NCBI RefSeq assembly: GCF_000744095.1
Contig: NZ_JQLI01000008.1
Span: forward strand, 2,170,001 to 2,234,000
Reading direction: 5' to 3'
Source: Cupriavidus necator A5-1
GTDB lineage: Bacteria; Pseudomonadota; Gammaproteobacteria; Burkholderiales; Burkholderiaceae
DNA length: 64,000 nt
The notes under the pieces are model-generated. The model was not told where the DNA came from. It did no database searches and was given only the letters and a program-made list of their open reading frames with translations. Made by a program: the position numbers and the translations under genes. This document shows positions 44,732-53,017 of this stretch, piece by piece (positions within the stretch are counted from its first letter, which is position 1; each line of letters opens with the position of its first letter).

Positions 44732-45202
44732 ATGCATGCGTTGAAAATCCGTGCAGCTGCGGTAACCGATGCGGCTCGTATGCGTGCGGTCCATCGAGAT
44801 GCGGTGATGATCCTCTGCACTGGTTACTATACTCGCCGACAAGTCGATGGATGGTTAGAGGCGTATGATGAGTCTATGTACCTGGCCGGGATTGCGAACG
44901 GTTCAGTATGGGTTGTCGACGATGGCGACGTTCAAGGTTTTGTCGAGGCTGTTGGCGACACTGTGACCAAACTCTTCGTGCGGCCGGCCCGGACGATGGG
45001 AGGTTTGGGCACTGCGCTATTGGAACATGCTATTTCACAGATTAGTCGTGCGGGTTACGTGCGTGCTTACCTAGAGGCGACCCCGAACTCGAGAGTTTTC
45101 TACGAGCGACGTGGGTTCAAGGTCGTCGGCCATGGCTATTCACCACAGGGGAAGCCTGCCGCCAAATTAGAGGTCGTAAGGATGCAACGTCCTATCGCTT
45201 AG
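44732..45202 (+). CDS. GNAT-family N-acetyltransferase
   Basis: About 156 residues with the GNAT fold: LKIRAAAVTDAARMRAVHRD at the start, then KLFVRPARTMGGLGTALLEH (acetyl-CoA binding region, with the R/Q-x-x-G-x-G/A motif as RTMGGLG) and NSRVFYERRGFKVVGHG at the end. ATG 44732 is chosen because GGAGATC lies seven bases upstream; the ATG at 44714 is also in frame. The substrate is unknown. It stands alone between the island and the recombinase gene. Confidence 0.82.
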   Translation: MHALKIRAAAVTDAARMRAVHRDAVMILCTGYYTRRQVDGWLEAYDESMYLAGIANGSVWVVDDGDVQGFVEAVGDTVTKLFVRPARTMGGLGTALLEHAISQISRAGYVRAYLEATPNSRVFYERRGFKVVGHGYSPQGKPAAKLEVVRMQRPIA

Positions 45203-45409
45203 ATCGCCCTCAGGAGTTAAACCAGGACGTTGGCTGCTTCCTTGAAAGAGGAGGCGCTGAAGCGTGGAAGCGTCTATGTCCCTACCGCAGCCACTACCTT
45301 CGGTACTGCCAATCGCGGCACGATAATTACATGATCGTGAAATTACAGACTACTCCGGCGCAAGCACGTTCAAGACAGCCTTTGGTGCTCCGCTGGAAAG
45401 GGGCAAGGG

Positions 45410-46666
45410 CTAGTTCTCGCTGGTCCACCCGATCCGATGCCGTGCCTGCGTGGCCTCGTGCCGCGCATCCTCCTCGCTATGCAGGTAGCCGCTCGTCGTC
45501 GAGATCGACTGATGCCCAAAATTGTCCCGCACATAGCGCAGGTCGACCTGCTGATCGGTCATGTGCGAGCCGGCGGTGTGGCGCAGCCAGTGCGCCGAGG
45601 CACTGGCCAGCAGCGCGGCCTGCGCCTCCCAGTCGGGTCCGCGCGCGCGCAGGCGTGCGGCCGCCAGGCCGAACACTTCCTTCAGGATCAGGTGCAGCGC
45701 GCCGCGTGACAGGCCCGGGTTACGCTCCCCGCGCCCCGCGCGTGGCGCGCGGCCGATCACCGGCAGCACCAGCGGCAGGGTTTCGCCCGGCTGCGGTGCC
45801 GGAGGCAGGGCGTTGGCGCGGCGGTAGCGCGCCAGTTCGGCGATCAGCTCGTCGGTGGCCGGCACCAGCCGGGTCTTGTTGCCTTTGCCGGTGACCTCCA
45901 GCCACCAGCGCTCGATGCCCTGGGCATCGCGCCGGCAGAAGAAGGCCCCCATGGTCGTGGCCGTCAGCTCGGACGCGCGCAGGCCGCCCAGGTAGAGCAC
46001 GGTCAGCACCCAGCGGCAGCGCGCCGCATGCAGGCGTTCGCGGGCGGTGTCGGTGGGCATGGCCGCCACCGTGTCCTTGACCGTCTCCCACAGGTCGTGG
46101 CTCAGATAGCGCGTGATGCGCGGTCTGTTAGGCGCGCGCCGGCGGCGGGCCAGGGCCAGCGGGTTGCCGGCCAGATAGCCCGCTTCGGTCAGCCAGGCGA
46201 ACAGCGCGTTCAGGATCACCAGCGCCTGGCGCACGCTGCGCGGCGCCAGCGGCCCGGCAAACGGGCGCCAGTCCGGGTGGCTGCGGGCGAGCTTCTTGCT
46301 GCCGGCCAGCACCCAGCGCGCGGCCGGTTGCGGGTCGGCGAGGAAGCGCTCGTACGCGAGCAGGTCCTCGTGCGTGAGCGACGACAGCGGCTTGCCCAGC
46401 TGCAGCGCGGCCCACAGGATCAAGCGCTCGACCTCGCGCCGGTAGGCGGTCAGCGTCGCCGCGCTGTCGGCATAGCGCGCGAGCCAGGCGGTGACGGCGG
46501 CGAGGTCGTCGGCCGCGGCGATGCGCGTGGCGCGGTCCGGGGCGCGGTTGCTGCCTCCGGCGCCGGACAGCGCCGGAGGCAGGCGCAGGCACTCCAGCGG
46601 GGTGGGGTGTGCGGTCGGGAGCGGGGCGGCCGGGCCGTCCGCAGGTGGGAGCGGGAGCAGTTCCAT
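45410..46666 (-). CDS. Tyrosine recombinase / integrase
   Basis: About 418 residues. The N-terminal SAM-like core-binding domain lies around residues 55-165 (WLARYADSAATLTAYRREVE). The catalytic domain shows YLGGLRASELTATTMG (Arg I), TGKGNKTRLVPA (Lys region), ASAHWLRHTAGSHMTD (HxxR), NFGHQSISTTSGYLHSEEDA (His and nucleophilic Tyr). All five key positions are present, so it should be active. The GC content is much higher than upstream DNA. It lies at one edge of a region with toxin-antitoxin pairs, KfrA and a decayed kfrA copy, suggesting that it is the recombinase of an integrated element. Confidence 0.92.
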   Translation of the reverse strand: MELLPLPPADGPAAPLPTAHPTPLECLRLPPALSGAGGSNRAPDRATRIAAADDLAAVTAWLARYADSAATLTAYRREVERLILWAALQLGKPLSSLTHEDLLAYERFLADPQPAARWVLAGSKKLARSHPDWRPFAGPLAPRSVRQALVILNALFAWLTEAGYLAGNPLALARRRRAPNRPRITRYLSHDLWETVKDTVAAMPTDTARERLHAARCRWVLTVLYLGGLRASELTATTMGAFFCRRDAQGIERWWLEVTGKGNKTRLVPATDELIAELARYRRANALPPAPQPGETLPLVLPVIGRAPRAGRGERNPGLSRGALHLILKEVFGLAAARLRARGPDWEAQAALLASASAHWLRHTAGSHMTDQQVDLRYVRDNFGHQSISTTSGYLHSEEDARHEATQARHRIGWTSEN

Positions 46667-46767
46667 GACTAGGCGCCGTATTTATTTTCAAGCATCGGCG
46701 AAGCGGGGAAGCGGTCGAGTTGGGCCGCCTTCGGCTGCTATGCCGTCATTGCCGAAGTTTCTGGACC

Positions 46768-47145
46768 CTACACCCGAATGACGAGGTCGGAATACTTCCA
46801 GACGTGTTCGTCTGCCGACAGCAGTCGCAAGGGTTCGGTGATCGCCTGGGCGACCAGCAGCCGATCAAACGGATCTCGATGGTGGTTTGGCAGATGGCGC
46901 ACCGCGGCGGCATGCGTGTTCGTCACGGGCAGCTCGCGAAAACCTGCGGCGGTCACTTCAGCGATGAGTTCGTCGACATCGACTTCGATCTTGTCGAGGC
47001 CCGCCTTGATGGAGATCTCCCAGATGCTGGCCGCACTGATGAAGACCTCCTCGGCCTCCAGGATCAGCCGCTGCGCGGTCTGGCTCAACTTCGGGTCATT
47101 GGTGACCGCCCAGAGGAATACATGGGTATCGAGCAGGATGCGCAT
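46768..47145 (-). CDS. PIN-domain toxin (VapC-like)
   Basis: About 125 residues, a complete PIN domain. ILLDTHVFLWAVTND gives the first metal Asp, SAASIWEISIKAGL the conserved Glu, and HHRDPFDRLLVAQAI the later Asp pair. These proteins are RNases, usually blocked by a cognate antitoxin. The start ATG 47145 overlaps the antitoxin stop by one base (TAATG), so the pair is translationally coupled. Confidence 0.9.
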   Translation of the reverse strand: MRILLDTHVFLWAVTNDPKLSQTAQRLILEAEEVFISAASIWEISIKAGLDKIEVDVDELIAEVTAAGFRELPVTNTHAAAVRHLPNHHRDPFDRLLVAQAITEPLRLLSADEHVWKYSDLVIRV

Positions 47146-47381
47146 TACCGTCCCTCGAAGGCGGCCAGCAGCTCATCGGGGAGGGGCGCGTCGAAGTCAT
47201 CGGCCGTGCGGATCTTGCCCTGCAGCCCGCCAAGGCGCCGTGGGGGCTTGTGCTTGGCGAACGGCACGAGCCGGACCACCGGCTTGCCTGCCTTGGCAAT
47301 CACGACCTCGTCGCCTGCCGCCACCTCTTCGATGAGCCGCGACAGGTGGGTTTTGGCCTCGTGGATGTTCACCGTCTGCAT
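47145..47381 (-). CDS. Phd/YefM-type antitoxin
   Basis: About 78 residues. The start MQTVNIHEAKTHLSRLIEEV and GDEVVIAKAGKPVVRLVPF are the DNA-binding domain of Phd/YefM antitoxins; the tail (DDFDAPLPDELLAAFEGR) is the toxin-binding part, as is usual for partners of PIN toxins. GGGAGACGATC precedes the ATG. Repeated TTAGTC units just upstream (47400-47417) could be its autoregulatory operator. Confidence 0.9.
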   Translation of the reverse strand: MQTVNIHEAKTHLSRLIEEVAAGDEVVIAKAGKPVVRLVPFAKHKPPRRLGGLQGKIRTADDFDAPLPDELLAAFEGR

Positions 47382-48355
47382 GATCGTCTCCCAAGATGAC
47401 TTAGTCTAGCTTAGTCCATGCTAATCGACAAGCGATCGTCAGTGAAACTAATTTTGTTCCCGTCATGGGGGGTGGACACGGAAAATAAGGGCAACCAGAG
47501 GGTCGAGTAACAAAACCTTCGGCCGACGGCAAGCGAAAATCCAGCTCGGCCGCCTCAGGTTGAGCCACCTCAGCTTTGCCGAAGTTCTTCACTTCTATAT
47601 TCGCATCAACGCCGCTTCGGCGAATCCGTCTGCGTTTGTCACGCGCCTGCATGCCATGCAGAACCGGCAGACTCGCCGTGGCACTTGTCGCTGTCGGTGG
47701 AGGCTGACTAAGGTGGGATGGCTCTCCCGCTGGGTCAACGTGCACCCCGAGGAGGGCCCCCGCTCGGGCCTGATCTGCCCATACGATATCGCGCTCAACG
47801 AACTTCAACTCGGCTGGGGCCGTCCGAACGTGGTGCTCTCCAATCGGCAGGCGGAGCAGGAACGGCAGGGCTTCTGCACTGTTTCTCACGCGATGCGCGA
47901 CTTGGGCCTCATCCGCTATAGACGGGATGCAGCGGTAGCGCCGGCGGGTGACCTATATGCCGATCAGGACGTCTGGGCCTGCCGCAACAGCGCGCTACAC
48001 GAGGGGCCGGACTCCCCCTTGCCGACCTGGCTAAACTATGTCGATGTGGCGGCGCATTCCCTCTCGCGTGGCTGACTGACCGGCTCACCCGGCCTACGTG
48101 TCCCCGGCCGCGGCGATTCGACTCGACTGCAGCAGGCCAGCCCCGTTCCCGGTGCTCTCGTGCGTGCTGCTGCTGCAGCAAGACGACGAGCAGCCGGCGC
48201 GCGCTGCCGAAGGACGGTGAGACCGGCCCGGGCGAGATTATCGGCCGCTATGCCGAGTGGATACCGTACCAGACCGCCAAGGCCTGCTAAGGCCGAGGCG
48301 CAGGCCTGATGGAGCGCCTGCCGAAGGCCCGGCCGAATAACGACGGCTGACCATG
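47382..48355. other. Region without a confident gene, with one GGGAACAAAATT-type motif
   Basis: Nearly 1 kb. Long frames overlap on both strands (about 170 codons on plus from 47560, about 160 on minus from 47889), and I cannot recognise either product. Near 48230-48290 a short plus frame reads GEIIGRYAEWIPYQTAKAC before a stop, which looks like a gene remnant. A copy of the motif otherwise clustered at 49.4-49.8 kb lies at 47448-47461 in inverted orientation. Confidence 0.35.
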
Positions 48356-48384
48356 CGAAAAAGGGGCGCCTGCTGGCGCCCCTT
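48356..48384 (-). terminator. Rho-independent terminator of the TacAT-like pair
   Basis: Ten-base stem AAGGGGCGCC / GGCGCCCCTT with a four-base loop; on the minus strand it continues into a T run. It lies just past the toxin gene stop. Confidence 0.85.
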
Positions 48385-48387
48385 GCT

Positions 48388-48888
48388 TCAGACGCTGCCC
48401 TGGATGGCAGTGCGCACCGTTTGCAGGTGCATGACGAAGCGATCGGGGTCCGTCGTCAATTGCTCGAACCCGTAGTGCTTGTAGAACGCGCCCGCGTTGG
48501 CATCGATTGCATCCACGACAATGCAACGAATGCCGATCTGCTCGGCCGTTGCAGTCGTCAGCTCGAGCGCATTCATCAGAAGGTACCCGCCGAGCCCCTG
48601 ACCCTTGTAGCTCGCGTCTACTGCGAGCCGTGCCAGGAGCACCGCGGGTACGCTCGTCGGGAGCTTTTGGCCGACCATGCCCTCGGTGAGAATCGAGGTT
48701 GTGTTGATCGCATAGTATCCAGCGATCTTGGTCGGCTCATCAGCTGTTGTGGCGACGTAGACCTTGATCAGATCCTTGTCGTCTTGCTGGCGTGCTGTTT
48801 GGCGCAGCCAGCTGTTCATTACGTCATTCCCGCAATCAAACGCCTTGCGGTCGTGGGACGAATTCAAATGTGTTACCTGTATCTTCAC
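48388..48888 (-). CDS. GNAT-type toxin (TacT-like)
   Basis: About 166 residues of the GNAT fold used by TacT/AtaT toxins, which acetylate aminoacyl-tRNA. The acetyl-CoA site is in LLARLAVDASYKGQGLGGYL, and the catalytic Tyr is probably in AFYKHYGFEQL. The N-terminus (FDCGNDVMNSWLRQTARQQ) matches this toxin group. GTG 48888, preceded by AGGAAG, is the likely start; it overlaps the antitoxin end by about 53 bases, the usual gene order antitoxin then toxin. Confidence 0.88.
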   Translation of the reverse strand: MKIQVTHLNSSHDRKAFDCGNDVMNSWLRQTARQQDDKDLIKVYVATTADEPTKIAGYYAINTTSILTEGMVGQKLPTSVPAVLLARLAVDASYKGQGLGGYLLMNALELTTATAEQIGIRCIVVDAIDANAGAFYKHYGFEQLTTDPDRFVMHLQTVRTAIQGSV

Positions 48889-49186
48889 CTTTCGACTTCC
48901 TATATCGTGCCATCGCACGCTGCAAGGCTTCGTTTGGCGCAGGCGGGTTATCGAGCATCGAGAGGAAGCGACGGGACTGTTCGGCCGTCAGCTTGATGAC
49001 CCGGAGGGTCTCTTGATGGTCGATCACCGACTCGGCCGCGCGAAGCGCTGCTTGTACGATGAACTGGTTTAACGTACTTCCAGATAGGTCAGCAGCGAGC
49101 TGCAGAACCTCCTGGTTCTCTGCACTTAATCGGGCCGTAATGCGCCCGCGGTCCTGAGTTGTCATGACCTCGTGCTTCGTTGCCAT
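48836..49186 (-). CDS. DUF1778-family antitoxin (TacA-like)
   Basis: About 116 residues. The N-terminal ribbon-helix-helix DNA-binding part is RITARLSAENQEVLQLAADL followed by SGSTLNQFIVQAALRAAESV. The C-terminal region (LTAEQSRRFLSMLDNPPAPN) is the toxin-neutralising segment of TacA proteins. It overlaps the toxin gene. The pair is the second type II system within 2.5 kb, typical of mobile-element stabilisation. Confidence 0.9.
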   Translation of the reverse strand: MATKHEVMTTQDRGRITARLSAENQEVLQLAADLSGSTLNQFIVQAALRAAESVIDHQETLRVIKLTAEQSRRFLSMLDNPPAPNEALQRAMARYRKSKGEDTGNTFEFVPRPQGV

Positions 49187-49414
49187 GGTTTTGTTCCCTT
49201 GTTTCCGTGTCCTTCGGCGCCTCCCGGCGTGCGGACACGTCGCCCAACTTCGGGCGGATTACATACGGACTGACGTTCATCCCTTTGGCTCTCCATGCCA
49301 CCGCATGTTTGGCATTGGAAGGGATACCTGAATCATAGTCGCGGTGGTGCCAAAATGCAACCATGTGCCAAAATGGCACCGCCATGGGCCATAGCGCGCG
49401 GCTGGGCCGTCGGT

Positions 49415-49780
49415 TTGCATAATTTTGTTCCCGCTGGTCGCCCGCCGGCTAGCCGTTTCCAAGACGCTGGGAACAATTTTGCGCCAACTAATTTTTCAGA
49501 AAATTGTTCTTCCGGCCGACGGTTGAAGCAATTTTGTTCATTTCCCAACAGGTCGGTTAGTCGCTGCCCGGCACGCGCTGCGGCTTACGAAGCCGAGGAC
49601 GGTCGCCGTCAGGGGCGCCGCGCGCGCCCCTGTGCCAAGCCGGGGGCGCGCGGGCGGGGCCGGATGGGTCGTCGCGGAACTCCTGGCCTCCACGCCGCGG
49701 CGCCCGTCAGCCGGGCCCATGGGTGGCCCATGGGGCCCAGGAACAAAATTCTGCAAAAAACGGGAACAAATTTATGCAAA
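49415..49780. repeat. Cluster of six GGGAACAAAATT-type motifs
   Basis: The unit resembles GGGAACAAAATTNTGCAAA. Copies: 49415-49433 (-), 49469-49484 (+), 49498-49513 (-), 49528-49546 (-), 49740-49757 (+), 49762-49780 (+). The outer copies at 49415, 49740 and 49762 are the best conserved; the inner three are degenerate. Intervals between copies are about 54, 29, 30, 212 and 22 bases. A seventh lies at 47448. The cluster lies upstream of kfrA and fills the gap between tacA and kfrA, where no gene is convincing. Confidence 0.6.
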
Positions 49781-49822
49781 CCAACGGAGGCGGAAGGGAG
49801 GGTGGCACCCTAGGCATATTTG

Positions 49823-49846
49823 TAGACATAAGCGGACTTATGTCTA
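49823..49846. promoter_or_regulatory. Perfect palindrome upstream of kfrA
   Basis: Ten-base arms (TAGACATAAG and its complement) with a four-base CGGA spacer, 77 bases before the kfrA ATG. Candidate binding site for KfrA or for the recombinase. Confidence 0.55.
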
Positions 49847-49863
49847 AAGTAGTGCCAGGAAAA

Positions 49864-49893
49864 TTGGATATATATCGTATTACGTAGTAATAT
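49864..49893 (+). promoter_or_regulatory. Probable kfrA promoter with overlapping inverted repeat
   Basis: TTGGAT (49864-49869), an 18-base spacer and TAATAT (49888-49893). A second inverted repeat, TATTAC-GTA-GTAATA at 49878-49892, covers the -10 element. KfrA proteins are known to repress their own promoter through operator palindromes, so this is a reasonable autoregulatory site. Confidence 0.5.
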
Positions 49894-49922
49894 TTATCAT
49901 CACTTTTCAGTCTTTTCTCCCG

Positions 49923-51095
49923 ATGCCCGCTGCCGACCTGGATCTGACCGACGCCGCCCTGCAGGCCGCTATGGCCAACGACATCGCCGAACTGCGCAGC
50001 CGCTTTCCCGAGACCCGCGCGCTGTACCGCGAGGTTTGCGGCCTGCTGTTCTTCCGCTACGGCGTCACGCCCACCGCCAACAAGCTCTACAGCCTGGTGC
50101 GCAAGGGCAGCATGGGCACGCCCGCCGAGGTGCTGCAGGCGTTCTGGCAGGAACTGCGCGGGCGCACGCGCGTGACCATCGACCATCCCGACTTGCCGGA
50201 TTCGTTGAAGGACATTGCGGCCGGGGCGGTCCAGACCATCTGGCAGGCGGCCAACGAGGCCGCCACCGGCGAGCTGGCCACGCTGCGCGCCGAGGCCCGC
50301 CATGCGGCCAGCGTCGCCGAGGCCGAGCGCGACGCCGCGCGGACCGAGACCGCGGCGGCCCGGGAGGAGGTGGCCGCCATCTCTGCGCAGCTGGCCGAGG
50401 CGCGCGAGGCGCACGACGCCGTGCAGGCGGACCTGGCCGCGGAGCGGCAGGCGCACGCGGCGACCCAGGCCCGGCTGGAGGCGGGGCGGGCGGAACTGGA
50501 CGCCGCCGGGCGGCAACTGGCGGAACTGCGCACCCAATTCTCGACCGAGCTCGAGCGCGCCCGCGAGCAGGTGACCCTCGCGCAGGAACGGGCCGAAGCC
50601 AGCGAGCGGCGGAGCTTGCGCGAACTGGACGCGGAGCGTACCGCGCGCCAGCAGAGCGATCGCACGGCCGAAGCGTTGCGCGGCGAACTGGTGGCGGCGC
50701 GCAGCGAGGCCCGCGACGCGGCGGTGGCGCAGGCCGAGGTCCGCGCCCGGCTCGAAGCCCAGGCCGCTGCGCTCGCCGATCGGCTCGCCAGCGCCGAGCA
50801 GGCGCAGCGCAAATCGGCTCACGACGTGGACGCGGTGCAGGCGGAATTGGCCGCGGCGCAGCGCCGGGCCGAGCGCGCCGAAGCCGAAGCGGCGCTGGCG
50901 CGCCAGCTGCTGGCAGAATTGCGGGTGGCGCCGCGCGAGCGGGAAGGTGGGCGGCGGCGCAAGGCCGGCGGCCCGGCGCCGACCGAGAAGCAAGCACAGA
51001 GCGAAGAACAGGGCAAAGAACAGGGCAAAGAACAGGATGCACCTGCGGCCTCCCTCAACCCGGATGACGGCAACGATGGCAACGAAGGCAAGTGA
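49923..51095 (+). CDS. kfrA: KfrA-type DNA-binding coiled-coil protein
   Basis: About 390 residues. The N-terminal KfrA DNA-binding domain spans about residues 15-110 (YREVCGLLFFRYGVTPTANK, LYSLVRKGSMGTPAEVLQAF). From about 115 to 345 it is a continuous Ala/Glu/Arg-rich coiled coil (EERAEASERRSLRELDAER-type repeats), and the tail is acidic with three GKEQ-type repeats. KfrA is a plasmid protein that binds operator DNA and forms filaments linked to partitioning; chromosomal copies accompany integrated elements. Its end overlaps the H-NS-like gene by 32 bases. A truncated second copy lies at 56.3 kb. Confidence 0.88.
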   Translation: MPAADLDLTDAALQAAMANDIAELRSRFPETRALYREVCGLLFFRYGVTPTANKLYSLVRKGSMGTPAEVLQAFWQELRGRTRVTIDHPDLPDSLKDIAAGAVQTIWQAANEAATGELATLRAEARHAASVAEAERDAARTETAAAREEVAAISAQLAEAREAHDAVQADLAAERQAHAATQARLEAGRAELDAAGRQLAELRTQFSTELERAREQVTLAQERAEASERRSLRELDAERTARQQSDRTAEALRGELVAARSEARDAAVAQAEVRARLEAQAAALADRLASAEQAQRKSAHDVDAVQAELAAAQRRAERAEAEAALARQLLAELRVAPREREGGRRRKAGGPAPTEKQAQSEEQGKEQGKEQDAPAASLNPDDGNDGNEGK

Positions 51096-51336
51096 AAATG
51101 AGCGGGCGGACGCGATCCGCTGGATCCAGGCGCAGATGGCCGACTACGGGCTGACGATGGAGGAACTGGCGGCGGCGGGGTGCTTTGATCCGCCGCCGCC
51201 CCCTCCGCCGGTGCCGCGCCCGGTCTGCTACCGCAATGCCGCGGGGCAGAGCTGGAACGGGCAGGGCGACATGCCGGACTGGCTGCGGCGGGCGGTCAAT
51301 GCAGGGCAATCGGTGGAGTTTTTCCGGATGGGATAG
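51064..51336 (+). CDS. Short H-NS-like DNA-binding protein
   Basis: About 90 residues. The C-terminal half is the H-NS DNA-binding domain: CYRNAAGQSWNGQGDMPDWL then RRAVNAGQSVEFF, with the Q/RG-type loop reduced to GQGDMP. The N-terminal part (AIRWIQAQMADYGLTMEEL) is a single helix followed by a proline run, much shorter than the coiled-coil oligomerisation domain of full H-NS. ATG 51064 is preferred by comparison with the second copy, which starts MTANEERAEA; ATG 51076 is possible. The overlap with kfrA implies coupled translation of a KfrA/H-NS pair. Confidence 0.8.
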   Translation: MTATMATKASENERADAIRWIQAQMADYGLTMEELAAAGCFDPPPPPPPVPRPVCYRNAAGQSWNGQGDMPDWLRRAVNAGQSVEFFRMG

Positions 51337-51560
51337 GCAGTCTGTTGTTGCAGCCTCAGCTGCGGGTCTGGCCCCCTCTTTTGATAGCGGCTTTCCCTTG
51401 TCTTGGCATGGCAGGGAGGCCGGCGCTCATCGAGCCGCAGGAGCGCGCAGCCTACGAAGGCAGGTTTGCTGCGACCGGTGAGTCATGTCAATAAGTGGAG
51501 TCTTGTGGCATCCTTGAACCCAAAAAGGGCGAACATGGAAAAGCTTAGAAACTGTCAGCG

Positions 51561-51953
51561 ATGAACAGCAAGATTCAATGCCCCTTTTGCGGGCTTGCCC
51601 CTGAGAGGATCCAGGCTGAGAACGAAGTCGCAGTCTGGATCTACGATGGCTTCCCCATTTCTCCCGGGCATAGCCTCATCGTTCCCAAGAAGCATGTCCG
51701 CTCTTTTTTTGAGATCACCGAGTCTGAACAGCTCGCCCTGATGTCATTATTAAGCATTGCCCGGACGAGCATCGACCGTTCACATAAGCCAGATGGATAC
51801 AACATCGGCATCAATGACGGTGCCGCGGCGGGGCAGACTGTTCCACACCTGCATTTACACTTGATACCTCGTTTCAGCGGCGATCGCGCAGATCCGCGCG
51901 GTGGAGTGCGTTGGATTATTCCTGAAAAAGCCGACTACTGGACCGGGATCTAA
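51561..51953 (+). CDS. HIT-family hydrolase
   Basis: About 130 residues. CPFCGLAP near the start is a zinc-like CxxC, GHSLIVPKKHVRSFFEI the nucleotide-binding region, and HLHLHLIPR the histidine triad, followed by a C-terminal WIIPEKADYW. HIT proteins hydrolyse nucleotidyl-phosphate bonds such as AMP-lysine or dinucleoside polyphosphates. The gene ends two bases before the HNH protein gene, so the two form an operon and may work together. Confidence 0.92.
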   Translation: MNSKIQCPFCGLAPERIQAENEVAVWIYDGFPISPGHSLIVPKKHVRSFFEITESEQLALMSLLSIARTSIDRSHKPDGYNIGINDGAAAGQTVPHLHLHLIPRFSGDRADPRGGVRWIIPEKADYWTGI

Positions 51954-51955
51954 CC

Positions 51956-53017
51956 ATGCAAGGGGATTCGGCGCCGACAGCCGAAGCACAGCTTTCCTTC
52001 CTGGCAAAGGTTCAGCGGCTGTTCGCCGAAGGCGATTTCACGGCCACGTACAAATTCGCTCTTTTGATCGCGTTTGCAGATCTTGCGGTTGAACTTGGAA
52101 GTGATGACGGGCGCGAGTTGTTACTGACCAACAGCCAGATTGGCCAGCGATTTATCCAACTCTATTGGAATCACACAAGTCCATATGGCGTCGGTCGGCC
52201 AGGTTCGCAGCCAGGCATCCTGGTGCAAAACGCCGGAGCCCAGGCAAGGGTGATATCGGCTATTGCCGAATTTCGAGCTCGCGTATCTGCATCGAGTCCA
52301 CAACTCGCTGCAAAGCATGCCAACTACAGGGACTTGTTGCGCAAAGTGACGGAAACCGTGTCGGCGCAACCCCTGACTTACCTGCAGAACTTTGGTGGGG
52401 GAACGGACCCATTTATATATGAGCGAGCAGGTCCGGGAAGGATACGTCTTCATCCTGGAGTGACATATTGCCTGCGGCGGTTCCAGCAGCTCATCCAGCA
52501 ACTAGCCAGGTCCCATTGGATCGATCATATTAAGGTTAACAGGCGAAACCAAGCCATCCTGGGCGATGCAGACGACTTGGGGGAATTTCTCTTCCATTCG
52601 TCCAGGCAATCCCTCGTGGCGCTCGGGGAACGTCTGCGCTTGGTGGACGGAGCTAAGTGTTTCTATTGCGGGTCAGCGGTGGCAAACATGGACGTCGACC
52701 ACTTTATCCCCTTCACATTGTATCCGCGCGACCTGGCACACAATTTCGTCGTGGCACACCCGGAGTGCAATCGCAGCAAGTCCGACATGCTGGCGGCAAA
52801 GCGCCATCTTGAGAAATGGCTACAGCGCCTCGAGTTGAGGTCTGACGATCTTGCCGAGGTAGCTGTTGGCCTGGGATTCCCCTCAGAGCCCGAAATCACG
52901 CGTCGCGTCGCGCTTTGGGGATACGGCAGTGCTTTGGCGAGCGGCGGCTCCGCCTGGATAGCACCAAAGCGCTTTGAGGTAGTGGACTCGTCCTATATGC
53001 GGTGTTTTGGTGCTTAG
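51956..53017 (+). CDS. HNH endonuclease-domain protein partnered with HIT
   Basis: About 353 residues. The N-terminal 220 residues are not recognised (LLIAFADLAVELGSDDGREL; YYWNH-type helical region; FIYERAGPG). Residues about 233-275 form an HNH nuclease: KCFYCGSAVANMDVDHFIPF gives CxxC and DH, and NFVVAHPECNRSKSDM gives the Asn and second Cys. The C-terminal 75 residues are helical. It is directly downstream of the HIT gene with a two-base gap. HNH nucleases with accessory hydrolases are frequent in phage- or plasmid-defence loci; the surrounding mobile region is compatible with that, but no system is recognised. Confidence 0.82.
   Translation: MQGDSAPTAEAQLSFLAKVQRLFAEGDFTATYKFALLIAFADLAVELGSDDGRELLLTNSQIGQRFIQLYWNHTSPYGVGRPGSQPGILVQNAGAQARVISAIAEFRARVSASSPQLAAKHANYRDLLRKVTETVSAQPLTYLQNFGGGTDPFIYERAGPGRIRLHPGVTYCLRRFQQLIQQLARSHWIDHIKVNRRNQAILGDADDLGEFLFHSSRQSLVALGERLRLVDGAKCFYCGSAVANMDVDHFIPFTLYPRDLAHNFVVAHPECNRSKSDMLAAKRHLEKWLQRLELRSDDLAEVAVGLGFPSEPEITRRVALWGYGSALASGGSAWIAPKRFEVVDSSYMRCFGA

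Noticed and set aside
49415..49780. CRISPR array
   Set aside because: The GGGAACAAAATT motifs are degenerate, in both orientations and unevenly spaced; no cas gene is present.
49707..50993. Long minus-strand frame opposite kfrA
   Set aside because: Arg/Gly/Leu-rich low-complexity shadow; the plus-strand KfrA domain and coiled coil are clear.
50036..51067. Second long plus-strand frame inside kfrA
   Set aside because: Another frame of the same GC-rich coiled coil, extremely Arg/Gly-rich, without any domain.
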